Shown here in pieces: positions 16,441 through 16,880 of a stretch of DNA of 16,880 nucleotides; the first letter of the stretch is position 1; each line of letters opens with the position of its first letter. A program made the position numbers and the translations under genes. Below the pieces are notes generated by a model. The model saw nothing but the letters and a program-made list of their open reading frames with translations. It was not told the DNA's origin and did no database searches. The DNA is from an uncultured Eubacteriales bacterium (GTDB taxonomy: Bacteria > Bacillota > Clostridia > Oscillospirales > Acutalibacteraceae): NCBI GenBank assembly GCA_948762645.1, contig CAQBRY010000036.1, forward strand, positions 1-16,880. The letters run 5' to 3'.

Positions 16441-16767
16441 TTAAACAACATTATCATTAGTATTTTCTTCTATTACTGGTGATAATTCTATTTCTTCTTC
16501 TAATCTATTAGATGAAATATTTTTTAATACCTGTTGATAATTATATTCCATTTGAAACATAGATCTATCATAATTCTGAATATTTTCAATAGTAGAATTA
16601 ATATATCGATCTTCTTTTGGATTAAATAAATATTGAGCAATTATTTTAGGTATCTCAATGAAAGCAACAATTAATGAAGAAATTACAGGTAAAATAATAG
16701 TTAAACTTCCAAAAATTGCTTCTAAAGATATTTCATTTAAATTATTAAAAACATTTAATTTCCCCAT
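16441..16767 (-). CDS. small membrane protein of unknown function, start uncertain
   Basis: 108 residues from the ATG at 16767. Residues about 17-45 (AIFGSLTIILPVISSLIVAF) form a membrane segment. The rest is a polar helical tail ending in an acidic stretch. There is no ribosome binding site before this ATG. The same frame stays open upstream to a TGA at 16846-16848 and encodes a second hydrophobic segment (ISILIGIVFYSGFTL), yet has no ATG, GTG or TTG there. Either the gene uses a rare start, or a frameshift or truncation has removed the natural one. Two membrane segments and small size could suit a holin, but the position next to a host-like surface gene and the long polar tail do not favour that. 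I do not recognise the family. Confidence 0.55.
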   Translation of the reverse strand: MGKLNVFNNLNEISLEAIFGSLTIILPVISSLIVAFIEIPKIIAQYLFNPKEDRYINSTIENIQNYDRSMFQMEYNYQQVLKNISSNRLEEEIELSPVIEENTNDNVV

Positions 16768-16826
16768 TATATAGTTTAATGTAAATCCAGAATAAAATAC
16801 AATTCCAATAAGAATGGATATAGTAA

Positions 16827-16880
16827 TTACCTGAATCCGTGAAGTTCATGATATTTAATAACCAGTCCATGTAAACTTAA
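16827..16880 (-). CDS. possible 3' end of an upstream gene running off the window
   Basis: A minus-strand frame enters from the window edge, reads LSLHGLVIKYHELHGFR and stops at TAA (16827-16829), just where the hydrophobic open frame of the 108-residue gene begins in another phase. It may be the end of a separate upstream gene, or the first half of the same gene interrupted by a frameshift. Too short to identify. Confidence 0.3.
   Translation of the reverse strand, partial: LSLHGLVIKYHELHGFR

Noticed and set aside
1..16880. CRISPR array, tRNA or rRNA genes
   Set aside because: No regularly spaced repeat with unique spacers and no recognisable tRNA or rRNA signatures were seen on either strand.

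Overview
The window is very AT-rich DNA. It carries part of the tail and lysis region of a siphovirus-type phage or prophage, with non-phage genes inserted and flanking it. Firmicutes-style ribosome binding sites (GGAGG, AAGGAG), choline-binding-like cell-wall repeats in three proteins, and a secreted BspA-type leucine-rich repeat protein point to a low-GC Bacillota host, most likely a clostridial gut-type organism. No tRNA, rRNA, CRISPR array, integrase, terminase, portal or capsid gene is present, so only a fragment of any prophage is visible.

Layout from the right end of the phage block, reading the minus strand: a 1698-residue tape measure protein (13708-8612) whose 5' end looks cut off; then a roughly 2 kb interruption with a two-gene cassette that has its own promoter (62 and 207 residues, 8255-7462) and a convergent single gene (172 residues, 6757-7275, plus strand, own promoter); then the distal tail protein (6653-5862), the tail-associated tip/fibre protein (5862-2641), a radical SAM/SPASM enzyme (2598-1258), and a CHAP-type endolysin with cell-wall-binding repeats (1232-57). 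The last four genes are tightly packed (TAATG overlap, then gaps of 42 and 25 bases) and read as one operon.

The most striking point is the pairing of the tip protein with the radical SAM gene. The tip protein ends in a glycine linker followed by 15 cysteines in about 62 residues, arranged as seven eight-residue units, five of them starting CxC. The next gene encodes an enzyme with a CxxxCxxC cluster motif and a SPASM-type C-terminal cysteine array, the architecture used by peptide thioether maturases. My inference is that the phage installs a post-translationally cross-linked, RiPP-like knot at the end of its own tail fibre. I know of no described phage system of this kind, but I cannot search.

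Right of the tape measure gene lies a divergent regulatory region with direct repeats and dyads, then a secreted protein on the plus strand (13962-16199) with leucine-rich repeats, three copies of an unrecognised module of about 112 residues, a Ser/Gly linker and cell-wall-binding repeats. It ends at a clear rho-independent terminator. Beyond that is a patch of comparatively GC-rich, strongly self-complementary sequence (16284-16387) that looks like a structured RNA or a mobile-element end. The window finishes with a small membrane protein gene on the minus strand (16767-16441) whose 5' end is also irregular, and the tail of another minus-strand frame.
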